Assembly: GCF_030936135.1 (NCBI RefSeq)
Contig: NC_082637.1
Coordinates: 4,092,001 to 4,156,000, forward strand
Direction: 5' to 3'
DNA length: 64,000 nucleotides
DNA from: Gavia stellata
Taxonomy: Eukaryota; Chordata; Aves; Gaviiformes; Gaviidae
Below, in pieces: positions 36,401 through 50,824 of the stretch; positions within the stretch are counted from its first letter, which is position 1; each line of letters starts with the position of its first letter. A program made the position numbers and the translations under genes. The notes below the pieces were generated by a model. It made no database searches. It was not told where the DNA came from and saw only the letters and a program-made list of their open reading frames with translations.

Positions 36401-37905
36401 TGCCTCTAATATGCATTTGTAGGGGAAGAAAGAATTAGCCCTTCTGCAATCTCAAAAGGCAGTTTTTGGAGGGGTTGTGGGTGCAAAAGAAGTGAAACGT
36501 CTTCTCTTGTCTGTTCCACTGAGTGCTTTAGCTAGAGTGTATTCTATCTGAAAGAGAAAAGACTGGCTTTGATTTTAGTTTGAACTTCATACAGAATTCA
36601 GGTTTCCTGTGAGTTGAGATCATTAACGTTGGGGAAAACTTTCTCAGATTCCACTGAGAATAAGCTGTCTCCTTGTTTGGAGTAACACAGCCTAAAGGAT
36701 CCAGAAGCAGATCATAAATTAGTTCTGTTTCGCTTCTGTTCAATGCAAGATGAAATACTTGTTTCATTGTTTCTCTAAGTCTTAGTGACTTTGGATTAAT
36801 ATAGCAGATGTATTCAGTACTGCATAAGCTATGCCCTTTAAAACTTCAACTCTTGGTATTGTTTAACCTCATGTAAAGTCTTGATGCTGCCTTAAATGGG
36901 CTGTGCTTCAATTAATGTTACCTTATTCCAAAGCAACTGATATTGCAGGGATGCATGTGAAGGGAAAGGGTGGATATTCCCTCCTCTCCTAAAAGATCTG
37001 AAACATTGTGCACTTAGTGAAATTGATAAAGAATCTTGTCCAAATTCCAGGATTAATAAAGAAACATTGCCTTTAAAAAAAAAAAATCACAAAAATGGGA
37101 CTAAAATAGGGAGGAAATGTACTTGTAGACTCTCTCTCAAATGCCACAAATTATTTTCCTCGATCTTCTTTCCTCAGAAGCTTAACTTCTGTCGTCTTTA
37201 TTCCAGAAGAGCTCTCGCAAATGAAATTCCTCTAAGCCGGAATACTTGTAGTAAAACCAGGAGAGATCAGATTTCTTTATTTCAAGTTCAAGATGAATAA
37301 GCGGACTGATATGAAATACATTGCATAAGGCTTTAGAATAAATTAGCCAGAAATCACTTGATATTTTTGGTAGCACCAGTGTGTTTATAGTATGTTCCAG
37401 ACACTCAGGAAAGGAAAATTTCCCTTGAAAATTTTAGTCTGCTAGCATGCTGCCCTTAAGGTTTTCTTCATCATTTATGCTTACTTATTGCTAGGATCAT
37501 GGGCTTAATATTTAATACTTGTTCCAGAGAACCACAGTAGAATGGAATAATAGCAGACATGACTCAAACTGTGACTTTAAAAGTTGCCAACTATGACACT
37601 GTTTGACCAACTATAGAAACATGTGTGCATCAGGAGGCAGAGATACACTATGGGGGCAGAGATGAAACAAATACCACCAAGGTTAGGCAATTTGTAAATT
37701 TTCCAGTATTAATCTGTTGGGAGTAACAGCACGTGCTCCCTATGTTCCAGTGATCTAAAGAAACACTCGTACCTCTCTGGGCAACAAAGTGAGTACTCCG
37801 TGAGTATTCAAAGCTGCAGTTTCCAGGCACAATCCCGAGAACGTGGAAAGGGATAAAACAATGGAAGTTTTCTGCTCTGTATCACACTGCTGCCTTGATA
37901 CTAAT

Positions 37906-37925
37906 AGCTCAACTATAGTTGAGCT
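37906..37925. repeat. Perfect 20-bp palindrome
   Basis: AGCTCAACTATAGTTGAGCT equals its own reverse complement over all 20 bases, with no spacer. No known site was recognised. Confidence 0.85.
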
Positions 37926-38285
37926 CAGAAGGGGGTCTTGAAAATCGCCCTGCAATTACTCACAGAGTCCCACTATGTTGGTGTGTGGTAGTGGTAACAG
38001 TACACAGGAAGGTAAAAGATCAGATTTGGGCTATGATGTTGGGCCTCAGTAGAAAAGAGTGAGCAAAGGAGAGATGGTGCGGAGAATAAGCAATGGCAAA
38101 GCACATTTAAGGCCCTTAAAAGCAAAGGTCATAAATAAGTACTCAGTTTTTGGAGATGGTTGGCTGTAGACTACAAGGAAATAATAAAAACTATATTGAA
38201 AGGAAGAAGGGATATTGCATGTTTAGCATGTATTTAATCTGCAGCCATTTTAGCAATGTGGAAATGTTTCTTGCACCCAGAAAAC

Positions 38286-38492
38286 AATCACAGAATCACT
38301 AAGGTTGGAAAAGACCTGTAAGGCCATCAAGTCCAACCATCAGCTAACGCCACCATACCCATTAAACCATGTCCCACAATGCCTCGTCCACATGTTCCTT
38401 GAACACCTCCAGAGATGGTGACTCCACCACCTCCCTGGGCAGCTTATTCCAGTGTCAATCTTTGCCAACACTGCATTTGGGGAAAAAGCATT
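38286..38492 (-). mobile_element. CR1 LINE fragment, 3' end, antisense to SMAD2
   Basis: The sequence on the + strand reads as the reverse complement of a CR1 3' end: CACAGAATCACTAAGGTTGG, then AAAGACCTGTAAGGCCATCA and CCTCCCTGGGCAGCTTATTC. Internal sequence matches the copy at 23288-23618 in opposite orientation. The 5' part is missing and decays gradually after about 38460. Confidence 0.92.
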
Positions 38493-39099
38493 TTATATCT
38501 TTTTGTGGATGAAGAAAGTGTACAAGGAAAAAGATTAGAGGAATGTTTTTTAGCAAGAGGCTAGTGTCAACAGTGACAGAGTATGAGAGGATGATTCTTT
38601 AGGAAAAAAGATCAAAACTCCTTATGTTACTGTATCAATTCGAAGGCAAAAGTTACAGGTGATGAATTGAAATGGGATTTGCTGGTCAAAAATGAGCTGC
38701 GACAGTGACTCCTAAACTCATTAATATAAATATGATGCCTGAGACTGTCTAGGTGGATACAGTTAGAACCCAATGCAAATGTAGGGCTCCTCATTTTTAT
38801 TTGAGCCTCTGCCAGATGTTTGGCAGCAGACATGTGCTGTCCGCCTTCTCTCTCCAAATTCCTCATGAGGTGTAGATTTCTGTCTTTGTACTTTTTATTT
38901 TAATTATAATGTTCAGAGCTTTAGGATAATATGACCGAAAAGATAACCATAGACTGATACAATTATTCTGTGGTCTTTAGATCAGTCCTTATGCAGTATC
39001 TTCAAGTACTTGTAATTTAATTGGCTTGGCATCTGTTCAGAGGAGCTTCCCAAACTGTATCAGCTGTCTTCAGATACTTTCTTTGTGACAAAAGGCTGA

Positions 39100-39372
39100 A
39101 AGTCCTTTATTTGAGGGAGGGACGTGATTCAAATGTACAGAATTGTGAAGCTTGTGGATGAGATGAATACAAACAGTTCTTCAGCAAGGCTTGCAGTGGT
39201 AGAACAAGGGGCTCTTTCTGACACCAGAAAGAGATCAAATTAAAACAGCTAAAAGTTCTTCTTTAGGCAGTGGGCATTTAAACTCTTGTGCTGTCTGCCA
39301 CAAGAGGTTGTGGAGGCAGGTTCAAAAAGTGGTTAGATGAATTTGTGGATGACAAGACCATAAATGGCTGCC
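39100..39372 (+). mobile_element. Ancient CR1/L3-like LINE 3' remnant
   Basis: A strongly diverged stretch with the order of motifs seen in old CR1/L3-type elements of amniotes: GTGATTCAAATGTACAGAAT, a TGTGGATGAGATGAATAC segment, CCACAAGAGGTTGTGGAGGC, GTTCAAAAAGTGGTTAGATG and AAATGGCT. It is much more degraded than the other CR1 copies here, so it is probably an older insertion. Confidence 0.65.
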
Positions 39373-41707
39373 AAAGGAATAGGTAGGAATGTAGCCTTTA
39401 ATTTCTTGCTCTAACAGTTTAAGATGCTGAAGAGCTATGAGGAGAATGGGCAAGCTAAAATGGCCAGGCTCATGTGCTTTCCTTGAGTAGCGTGTCCTTT
39501 TGCCACCTTTGGAGATGGAGCATTAGGCTGATGCACCGCTCTGCTGACCCGGTAGGGTATTTCTTATTAATTTCTTTATTGCTGCTTTTTCCTTGCATAA
39601 TTTGCGTTTATCGAAGTTGCTCAGAATTCAACCTAATTGCCTTGTGCTTTGCAGTGCCTCCTCTAGGCTCAGAGCAGAGTGCCACTTTTGTGTAAATCAA
39701 GCTGGCTGAAATATTCTCCTATGAGTACTCATCACAATCATCTGAAGTATTAAGCTGAATGAAGTCCTGTCCTACTTGTGTCACATTCTCTCTGCTCAGC
39801 CTTTGAAAGATACAGGGCCGCTACTGGAATAACTTAGTGAAATTCTTATTGATACCCCTGGCAAATACCTGACATGGCAGAACAATAGCTAGAAGGAAGA
39901 AGTTAGTTCAAGTCTCCCAGACTCTTAGTCTGCAGCTGTGGTGTATGTTATGTTTTGGTTTTTTTAAATAGCTGCTAAGCTGCAATAATCATTGTAATAA
40001 AGGGCTCTTTAAGCGTGACCCTTTGTGGTTTTTTTTTTTTTAAAAAGCTTAATTTTCACAGGGGTAGCAGATCAACTTGTGCTTTCTGACAGCTTCTACA
40101 GAAGCTGGATGAGCACACATCTGTAAGTGAACTGGTTAAAACTAAGTATAATATCTGGAAATTTGTTATTAGTTAGGTTTGAGCTGACAGTCTATTGGAA
40201 ATGCGAAAAGAGAGATTTTTTTTTTTCCTCTGAGTATGTCAAAATAGTATGAGAGTTCAAATATAAAGAAAAACTGAAACGTATGGGGTTTCTAAATTCT
40301 TTCCTGCTGCGAGACTTAGATCACTCAATGTGCATTTGAAACAGAAAGGCAAATCTTGGTTTAAAAAAAAAATAAAGCACCAGAGAATACAGAAAATGAT
40401 ATATAGATCAGTGTTATGTCTTAAGGGAGAAAATACTGCAAAATTGGACACCTCATCACAAGGAGTATTGTAAAGCTGAAAAATTAGATAAAAGCATTGA
40501 GAATGTTTAGAGGGCCTGGAAGAATAGGCAATTTACCTTGGTGGTAAATGGGACCTGACTGAAGTGTGTGTTTTATAAGGCTGACAATCAAAGGAGTATT
40601 CTAGGGCATTGAAAGGTGTCAAATTTGAAGCTAAAGAACAGGAAATACGTATATTATGTGTCAGTGAGCTCCATAAACGGGAGAAGAATTGGTGTGTAGG
40701 TAAGCAATGACAGTGGTACTTGGTTGCCTACATCTGTCAGCATTGAATTTAATGTTCATATATTGCACCATCAGTTGCTAGTGTTTAAAATGTTATCTTT
40801 GAAGCAGAAGAAGCTATCCTTTTTGGTTTGGTCTTTTTGAATTTCTTGCCCCTGCCTCTGAAGCATCTAATGTTGGCCCTGCTCTAAAGTTGAAGTCTTT
40901 TTATAAAAGCTTGAAGGACTGCCGTTCCCTCTTTCAGAAACCTAGTGTGAGTGTTTCTTAAAACAGCGGAGGCCATGCAAGCCTCCTGTTTCATCTCTGG
41001 AGCTAGCCGGTGCACTGGATTAGGGGTCTAATACATTTCACTCCCAGGCCTGCAAACAGTTCAGGACATGTGGAAAAGGGAGTAAGACTGCTTAATTTGG
41101 CTTTGCCACCAAAATAAATGATCTATATTAAAATATGTGCCCGGGGTGCATTTCCAGCAATGTAGTTGAGGCTAACACTGCTGTTGAAAGCTGGGGCTGG
41201 AGTCCTCCATCCACATTCCTGTTACTCACCTGACATCAGCGTGAGTACTTTAAGTACTGTACGAGAGCTGATGCAACTTCTTAACCTGAAAGAGAAATAA
41301 CTCAGAAAAAAAAAAAACAAACCCCAAAACCTTGATCAGTTTTTACTTGGTTGCCTAGCTGAGTCTTTGTGGAAAGGTATCAGCACTGGTGCCGAGGTGA
41401 TGGTGGTGCCACAGGAGAGAAGGGAAGGAGACCTGGGCTTCCTGTGGCGGAAGGCTGTTGCACTGGCTTGGCTCCCTGTGAAACTGTACCCTGAGTATCC
41501 TAGTCAGTGTTTAATTTGAAAAATGTTGGATATTGGGCTTATTGTGTTTGCTGCAGCCAGGGCTCCAGTGCCGTGCTTTTGTAGTCTGCAAAATCTGCAG
41601 TCTTAAATATTGGGCACAATTCTGTAATAATTCAATGTTAATGAAAGAATAAAAGTACTTTTCATATTATAGTCTTGTGTGAAAATGAATGCTTTGACTT
41701 TTTACCA

Positions 41708-41990
41708 AGGCCTCTCCTGACAGGACAAAGAGCAACAGCTTTAAACTGGAAGAGAATAGATTTAGATTGGATATAAGGAAGAAATTTTTTACTATGGGGG
41801 TGGTGAGGCACTGGAACAGGTTGCTCAGAGAAGTTGTGGATGCCCTGTCATTGGATGTGTTGAAAGTCAGGTTGGATGGGGCTTTGAGCAACCTGATCTA
41901 GTAAAGGATGTCCCTGCCCATGGCAGGGGGGTTGTATTAAATGATTTCTAAAGGTTCCTTCCAACCCAAACCATTCTATGATTCTCTGAT
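41708..41990 (+). mobile_element. CR1 LINE fragment, 3' end
   Basis: A 5'-truncated CR1 copy with TTTAGATTGGATATAAGGAA, GAGGCACTGGAACAGGTTGC, TTCCTTCCAACCCAAACC and the end ATTCTATGATTCTCTGAT. It resembles the copy at 4018-4624 more than those at 23288 and 38286, so at least two CR1 subfamilies are present. Confidence 0.93.
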
Positions 41991-43572
41991 TTAGGATAGA
42001 TTAGTTCGAATGACTTGCATAAAGTTACCAGTGTTAATCTTGAGTCCCTGTTAATTGGAACCTCTGTCTCCTTGACCCTAGAAAACTACAATTCTTGCTT
42101 CAGTCCTATTTTTAGGTGCTCTCAGAAACTGGTTTATGGAGGTATAATTTAGTTGAAACTGAAATGTCATTCCTACTGAATGTTCTGTTTTGTGGAAGTT
42201 GAAAAGTTATGATTTAAAGTTACCTGTAGAATATAAATTAGCATTTGTTGACTTGTTGGTCCTCACTGAAACTGCAAAGACGTGACAAGGCATAAATTAG
42301 CCATGAATACTGTAGCCTGAAGTATTGCAAATAAACCATGCTGTTTTGCAGACGGGAAATATCAGTATGATGAAGTTGGTATATTTTGGGTAGAAGTGAG
42401 GAACGTGCCTGTACAGGATGGAGAGGCATGTAAGCTGCCTTGAAAGCTCAAATCGAGTAGCCTGAAGGTAGTGTTAGCTCTTAGCTAAAACAAGGTATTT
42501 TCAGCTCACTGAACTAACTTATGCAGCTTGGAAATAAGGTAACTTTCTGGAGTTCAAATACCCATTTTCTGCCTGGAAATAAGGTTGGTTTTGACTTCAG
42601 TGCCGTACTTCCATCCGTATGACCATTACATCCTCAAGCAATTTCTAACAGCTGTCTGCCTGAAGTAATATGGTTGATTTGGGGCTAAAACTAGCCTAAG
42701 AGAAGCTGCAAAAACAATATGTTTTTTCTAAATGGCTATCATTTCTCTTTTAAATGATTTGAAGTACAAACTGCAGTGAATGCTAAACGTAGCCCAGGTT
42801 GATACTGAATGAAAGGCTATCAAAACTGAAAACAGACAGTTCTACTCCTCAGGTGCCTGCAAACTAAGATTTTTACATATCCTTTAATGAATTTTGAAAG
42901 ACTTGGTGATTTTAAGTACTGCCAGTTGAGAAGATTCATTATCTATAGGCCACTGAACTCTAGCTTGAAAGATGGGAATAAGCTTATTGCCAAACTTCTG
43001 AGTGAATTTCAAATCGATGTCCCTAGTGGAACAAAAATTAGTAGTTATTTAAAAGATGACAAACAAAATGAGAAAAGGCTTGCAAAATGGCTGGCTGTTG
43101 GAGGACTTCTGTCAAGCTGTAATGACTAAATGACATTCCAAACACAATTTTGCTTGCTAAATTAATTTGGAGACGGGTGGAACATGCATATATGTGTATG
43201 CAATTTGTCAATCACTTGTGGGAAATTTTAATAAATTACTAAAACCACCCAGCCTAGGTGCAAAGCTAGACTCAAGTTAACTTCTGTATTTTCTGGAGTT
43301 TCCGTTAGCCAGGAAAGACTTGAGGAAAAATTAAATGTCTAATCCAACAGTAGCCTTAGTCTATGCTAACTGTTGAAGAGTCTGCAGCAAACTTGCATTT
43401 GAACTGTACTGATGAAGTACCTAGCCATGATGCAGACTACTTCTGAACTATTATCTGACCTGTTTTGGGATGCGGTGTCCTATGGCATTTGGTAATGAAA
43501 AATCCTAAGCAAGGTATTTTTTTTCATGTGAAACCTCAGTGCTAATGTGTCTGTTCTGGTTTGTGTTTCTAG

Positions 43573-43867
<295 letters not shown>

Positions 43868-46800
43868 TAAGTGCTGCTGTGTTTGAAGCTGTTACAACCA
43901 CTTAAGAAATGACTAAATGGATGTTTAGGCTATCCTGTGAACAAATGACTAAAAAATAAGTTGCATGCTTTTGATTCTTTAAAAATTCTTTAAAACCTAT
44001 TTTGGTATTACATAGTGCTTGCTTACAACTGAATCACGTGCGCTGTAAAGTCACAGTTTCTAATAATAACTTTACATTTCAATTTTCATTGCTACGTAGA
44101 TTCCAATTTATATGTATTCTGGTAGTGCCTAGCACAGCTCTTAGTTTTTAGCACTGTGTTATGCTTTTATTTAATAACCCTGCCTATAATCGGAGGGGCA
44201 TACTTGAACCTACACTTCCCCTTTAAAAAAAAGACTAGTTTTTCCTTGGTCAACACTTCAGTCATCTAATTATTTTCAGTTATATATAGTAGTTTCATTT
44301 AAGTTGTACAAGCTGCATCCATTCTCCCTTTTGAAGGGAAATTTTATCTTTGGAGGCAGGTTGTCTGAAGACCAGTTTATTTACTGTAATTACTATTTGT
44401 TATTGATTAATGAAAGTGCTTTTTATTAAATAACTTGGAGTATTTCTAGAACTGCTCTTCTGCTTCTGGTATGTATATGCATTGAGGTGAATGACTTGCA
44501 TTCTACCCCTTTGACTTTCTCAACTTAATTCATAGCAACTGCTGTGCGAGAGGCAAGGGTTACATTTGTAAGTATAATGCAGTCTGCTCTCGATTCGTGT
44601 TGTGCAGAATTCCCACTAAGGTACATGTGTAAGCTCATTATGTGCGACATAAGTATCAAATAACTTCTCAGGTGTGTTTTTCTATGAAAAAGTTAGAGGA
44701 TCTGGTGGCACAGGAATATTCTGGGCACTTAGCCCCTTGACGCTTAAAATAATTTCTAGGGGAGAGAAACTGCATCTGGTTTATGACCTTAATTTCTGTA
44801 TTAGCACCTTCATCCCTGCTACCTTTAGACTTTGTATTAATCATAGCGCAAACTAGATTTGATTGGTGTCAGTAATGATTTCCATGTATCAAATGTGTTA
44901 TAGCTGTTATCTGATAATGGTTTTAGCATTCTCTTTTAGATTTGACACAGCTTTCTGGGAAAATCATGAGTATGCTCTGAATGAATGACTACTTTAATTC
45001 TGTTCTCTTTTTCTATTCACCTTTTGTTTCTAATGCTGCCTTCTGGTTGTATTTTCTTCCCTAGAGCAGTCCCAAAATTCTCTGGGTTTCCCTTCTGCTT
45101 TCTTCCTCTTGCCAGCTGGAAAACAATCAGAAATAAAATACTAGAGCTTTCTTGTCTTAATGTATATCAGTAGACTAAGATTGAAACCTGTAGGCATTGA
45201 TGTTTCTTGACTTGACATGAGGTGACTCTATGTATTTAGCAAGTCTTTACCATGACGGAGACAAAATGCTTAACTGGAAGGCGTTTCATGTGGCAGAAGC
45301 TAAATATGCCATGCACTTGATATGAAATGTGTATCTAACTTTTAGAGCTCTTAGAGAGACTTCCTAGAGCTCTCCTGCAGGGGTGCTGGGGCAGTAAATA
45401 TTGCTACTTTGGAAGAATAATTGTCTAAATTTTAATTTTGCAGATGATGTTAGAAGTTACAAACAGTACGCTAATATATCATTGTTTTCCTAGTCTACTT
45501 GTTGTCTGTACTTGAGTATCTCCTCCTGTTTGCGTGACCTTTTGTGTTAAAGTACTTATAGTAAATAATTCTTTAAAGCAGAACATGAAGCTCTGTTATA
45601 CTCTGTATAGCCTCCATGTTGTTACCAGCAGCTCTTGCTGGGCTGTTACGTACTGTTCTCATCTATCCTCCAGTCAGCTGTAAAAAGGACTGGACCTAGG
45701 TTTTACTTTTCTTGACTAGCATAGGAGTAAGCTGGTCGCTACAGAGCTCTTCAAGTGGTGTTGGCTATTATACAAGGTTTAATTTTAAACTAAGAAATGG
45801 CTTTGGTATTAAGGGGTGAGATGATACCGGGGTTGCCAGCAGCGCTATACAGAATTCTTGAGTTTCATAGTTGGCTTTTGGACTGTTGGTATTATTTCAC
45901 TTTGACAGCAGTAGTCTGGGTTCCCAAGAAAGAACAAATGTCAACTCAGTACTGTAATGACTTCTGGAGATTCTTGTTCTTGGATTTAGTAAGTTAATGA
46001 AACTGCTGCTTGAGACCCACTTTAATGAATGTCTTAAAGATCTGCAGATCAGCAGGGATAAATAATAAAAAAGCTGAATTTGAAACTTTTTTTTCCTTCC
46101 TAGTCAGCAGGAGGTTTGAGGTGCTAAGCTGCTGAGATGCTGTTCTGATGTGACAGCTGGGCTAACTTTCCAAACATTCTTCTGCTTGGGGAGGGTTTTT
46201 GTGTTTGGTTTTGTGTGTGTGGTTTTTTTAACTAGCTTTAGGTTTAATTACTAATACTGTTTAACTCAGTGTAATTATTGACAAGTGTTGTGAGATGCTT
46301 CTGTTTGCAACTGGTGCATTATTACCTCAACAGAAGTTTCACTTGTAGTTTCACAAGTTTCTGGTCCCCTTGGAGATTTCCAGACAGTTTGATACAGTAC
46401 TTAAGTCTTGTGTACTTTTTCGTCATTGAAACCTAAAAGAACTAAACACCAACAAGTTTTTCTCAGAACTGAGAGCGGCTTGGACAAAAGTTGAATTAAA
46501 TCGCCTCTTCAGAAATCTGCGTATACTTACTGTACGTCATTGGTAATCCTGCTGCGATTAGGATTGTTCTGTTTCTGTGCTGTTTGTCAAGGTGACTACA
46601 TACTAAGTGAGGCTGATACTGTTTGTACTGTGCAAAAGCTGCTCATGCAGTAATTAACTTACGCAAGCTAATAGAGGTTCTGAGAAAGCAGAAGCAAACA
46701 GATGGAGTGGGTGTTGGCATCGCACAGCAGGGCTGCTTAGCTCTTCATAAGTGGGTCAGTAATCTAGAGCAGAGGCTAAATAAGTACAGAGGTCCTTTTG

Positions 46801-49800
46801 ACACTAGCCCTCTAAGTAATTTGTAGTTATCTTGCTGAATCCTCCCAGCAAGCCAGTGGGATTCTAATCGCATAATCCCTGTGTATCCTGAAACTAAACA
46901 TTGGCACGTGAGTTCACTTTTCTAAAATACGTAATGAATTCGGTAGAGTTTAAGATCCCGTCTTCATGCTCTCCCTTGCAGTTTTGACACAAATAGGGCA
47001 CAAGAAGCAGTCAGTGAAGAAACAGAGTATGAGCATCACTTTATATAAATCATGTTCTAATGGAGCGGTTTCTTCCTTATTAGCAAGGATTGTTGTGTTT
47101 AAATAAATACTTTGTAACTAGTGATAACTAAAATCTAAGCCTTTAACAAACCAAACCATACCATGTAGCGAATAGTCAGCTGGCATATTCCTAGTCTGTC
47201 TTCATTATTTAAAAAGTCATTTCAGTGGTGACAGTACAGAGCATTGGAATCCAAAGTAGGGAAACACAAACTGCTGGTTTCAGTGTCCCAGTATTTTGGT
47301 GTGATCAGCTGTGTAGTTTTTCTGTCTTAAAAAGAGTATAGATAGGCTTCGTGCTTTCTTCTTGCTTCTTTCAAGTAAGACTTACCAAAATGCAGTTGCT
47401 TTTGTAAGATGCCTGATAATGTACAACTAATAACAGAGTTTAGTTGGGGTAGATTTGGGATAATGTTGACCTGGACTGTTGTAGCTCCTGTATTTTTGGA
47501 AATCTGCAAGAACAGCTAGGGGAAGGGAAGCATTGAGTTTAGACTGTGTTGTGATGTCTTATGTTCCTCCAGAGCATACATATCTGAAAACTAATGCAGA
47601 ACTGACTGTGTACTTCCTGAGCTGTAACTCAGGATAACTTCATATCACATGTCGAATTTTGCTTCCATGCAAACATTTGGGTAATGGGACAACTGTATTA
47701 GGGCTTTACCTTATATGAAGGATGAGTACTAATGGAGATGACCTGCCTATATAGAGTACTTCCCAGGTACAACTGTAGTCCTCACTTGTTGCGTGTCGTA
47801 ACCCATTCGCTCTTCCCCAGAAGTTTCCATCTTGTGCTGTGCTTTCGCTTACCTGTTGTTGAACCTACAGAGCACTGCTGTATCTCATCTCCTTGCTGGC
47901 AGTTTCCCGGTTCTACTGCTGATGCGGTCTGCACAATGCAGTACTGAACTGAGGCATATGAGATCACTCAATGTATAGGTGCACCTTTTTTTTTTCCTTT
48001 CCAGTATATGTGGGAGGATAAAGGAGAGAGGTGCCTCCCATCAGTCTCAGCATCTCTAGCTTTCATTCATTTTAGCTTTGCATACTGAATATAGCTTTCA
48101 TGCATGCCCTGGCAAAGGCTATTTGTGGTTGGGAGGAAGGGGGCAGCTAAATGATGCATGTATAACAGTATACCTCTATTTTCTCTTTCCAGATGTTTGT
48201 GTACTCATCTCAGTACTGTAGAAGGGTTTGATACAGCGTCACACAACTTCCTGATTGATAACTTAAACTTTCTTCTTCAACAGATAAAATTTCTGTTGAT
48301 GTTAGTAGTTATATTACAGTTATTATGTAAACTTGCTTTTGATACAATGTGTGGAACAGTTCTTAACTCTTGAATCTTAGCTTTAGTGGGAGGTCCTGAG
48401 TTTCTGCAGAGGAAACAAATTTTATCACTGCTTTATGTTAGAGGAAACTACAGCACAAAAGCAAAGCGATGTTGAATGTCTATGAAAAGTGAACTGGCTG
48501 AAGTAAGATTTTTAAGACCAACTTCCTCAAATCCCAATTCAGAGGTTCTTTGATGGGATGCTAGTACTATGCAAGTGCTTTAGAGTCTTAGGTGAAATGC
48601 AGCAGTTGCTTCCGGCACAGAGAGAAGGCTAATACTCCTACCAAACCCTTGCCCTCTGGGCTGCTGTGCCATTAGTGTTTTAGAAGGTATTGTCTGAAAA
48701 ACGTTTTTTCTTGCTTAGCAGTTCAGTATGTGTATAGAAAATGTAGTCTTACATGTGCCCTCTGTCCTCCTTGCTCAACATAAGGATAGCATCCCTGTGT
48801 TATGTTTCCTGGTTTTCAGAAAGCTTATTTTTGCTTTGTTTTCTGCAGCCTCCCAATTCTGACTTAAGTGAGAGAGATAGCGAGAGGGGCTCAAATCCTG
48901 ACCTTGTTTTTTGAGGAATGTAGCCTATTTGTGGAATTTACAGTCAACAATTAGACTTCTGAAGCATCTGGCTTCTGCTTCAGATACGAGATGAATTCTG
49001 AATTTTCATACCATCCAGAGGCAAAGAAACAACCCTACAATGGGTTCCATGGTTTTGGGAATATGGAAGATTGTGAGGGAGTGTTGGGAATGTGAAGCAA
49101 ACAGCTGCAAGTGAAGTGGTTGGTTGGCACTGAAATTAGGAGCTATTTACTGACCAACTTCACTAACGCTGGTGTTTCCTTGAGCATGTTAGGATGAAGT
49201 AGTAATATTTTAAAGCCATACCTGTTGCATATCTTTCACTTGAACCACTGGTGAAGGTTGGTAACTTTTTAAACTGCTATCGCAGAACCAATCACACCCT
49301 CGTTCTCCTGGGGAAGTAGCGTGGTGGTGGTATTTAAGCATTGCTTAAATTAATAATATTTTTTCCTTAAAGTAAAAATGTAGTAGTATATATTGACTGC
49401 TTCTGAAGGCTGTAATGTTTTTGGTTTTTTTTGTGAAGCAAAAACCTACATATCCAGGAGTTTTTTCCAAGTGACTTCCGAGCCTAAAAGGCTGCTCTTG
49501 ATGTTAAAGTGAATAATGCTATTGACACTTGACTTCTTTTCTTATATTTGCTTACAGCATCCAGGAAATAAATCCAGTGCATCTTAATTTTGTTGTATTT
49601 CCAGTGTATTCTACAAGGCTTCAAATACTTAAAACTGCAGAATCTGGTGAAAGTTCATCAGACACATGAAGGCAAGATCATTTGACATGGTCAAAATTCT
49701 CTACAGAAACTATGAATTTATCTATTATGCTAGTGTTATTCCTTCGCTTGCTTGTCCTGCAGCCCTTTCTTCGTTCCCTGCAGTGAGTTAGCACTATGGA

Positions 49801-50824
49801 TAAGATAAGCAGCCTAGGCATAGCTTTCGGCACATGTTAAAATTGTTTTCTGAAGGCTGGCTCTCTTTATTAATATGAGTGTCCGTACATGGAACTTGTT
49901 TGTGCTGATCAAAGTGTCTACAAAGAAGTTAACAGCAGAAGTAAACTGGGCAAAGAAAAGACCTGTTTGAAGATGGGACAGCTGGCTTGGAACTGCTGTT
50001 TGAGAGCAAACAAATCTTAAAATGATGACATTTTGATGCCTTTTTTCTTCACATATCTGAGTAAAAAGTAATTTCTATTTGAGGTGTAAAGGGCACGTTT
50101 TTTCTTGAATATAACTTATGCTACCAGTTAGCATGTTTTTTTTAATTCCTTGGGAATATTTGTCAAGAAAGTGATCTTATAGCTGCTTGCAGTAACCTAG
50201 TTTTAGGGATGCTTTTGATCACCCGTACAGCAGAGTTGTCAAGCTACTGTGGCTTCTAGAATAGATTGTTTTCGAGGTTTAAGATCTTTCCCCAAAATAG
50301 GTTACTTCAGAGGATAGCGATATAGAAATTCCTTTGTTTCTTCTCAGGTTAAAGCCATAGGAGATGGGCGATTTCAACAGTTACCCTGCAGGTGGGAAGG
50401 TTCCTCTGGAAACTGTTTCAGTAGAGTTCCCAACATCTGCTGCTGAGCTATGAGCTAGTTAGCTGAGAGGACAAGAGCAGGCAGTTGGATTGGCACAGCA
50501 GATCCTAAAATAACATTGTTATCCAGACAGGGGTGAAGTCTGTTTTCCCAGAAACAGAACTTGGCACTGTCTGTTAGTTTGCAGCAGAGCCGGGATAATT
50601 CACTATTCAAGTTGGGGATGGACATTGATTCTTAATCATAGCTCACAAGTTGAGAACTGTTATGTATAAAGAACCTCTTCAAACCATATACTGTATTTCA
50701 GTCTGGATGCATTCACTTAAATGTAAATTGGTTCTATAAATGTTTGAAGACTATAGTTGAACATCTTAAGCTTTCTAAAATAAGTATAGATGTTTAAGAC
50801 AGTACACCAGAATACACAAAAGCA

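Larger units (their letters stand above)
32631..43572 (+). other. SMAD2: SMAD2 intron 1
   Basis: About 11 kb of AT-rich non-coding sequence between the promoter region and the first coding exon. It ends in TTTGTGTTTCTAG at 43572. It contains three CR1-family copies (38286-38492 minus, 39100-39372 plus, 41708-41990 plus), a 20-bp perfect palindrome (37906-37925) and a GC-richer block (35920-36400). The start depends on which 5' exon is used. Confidence 0.75.
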
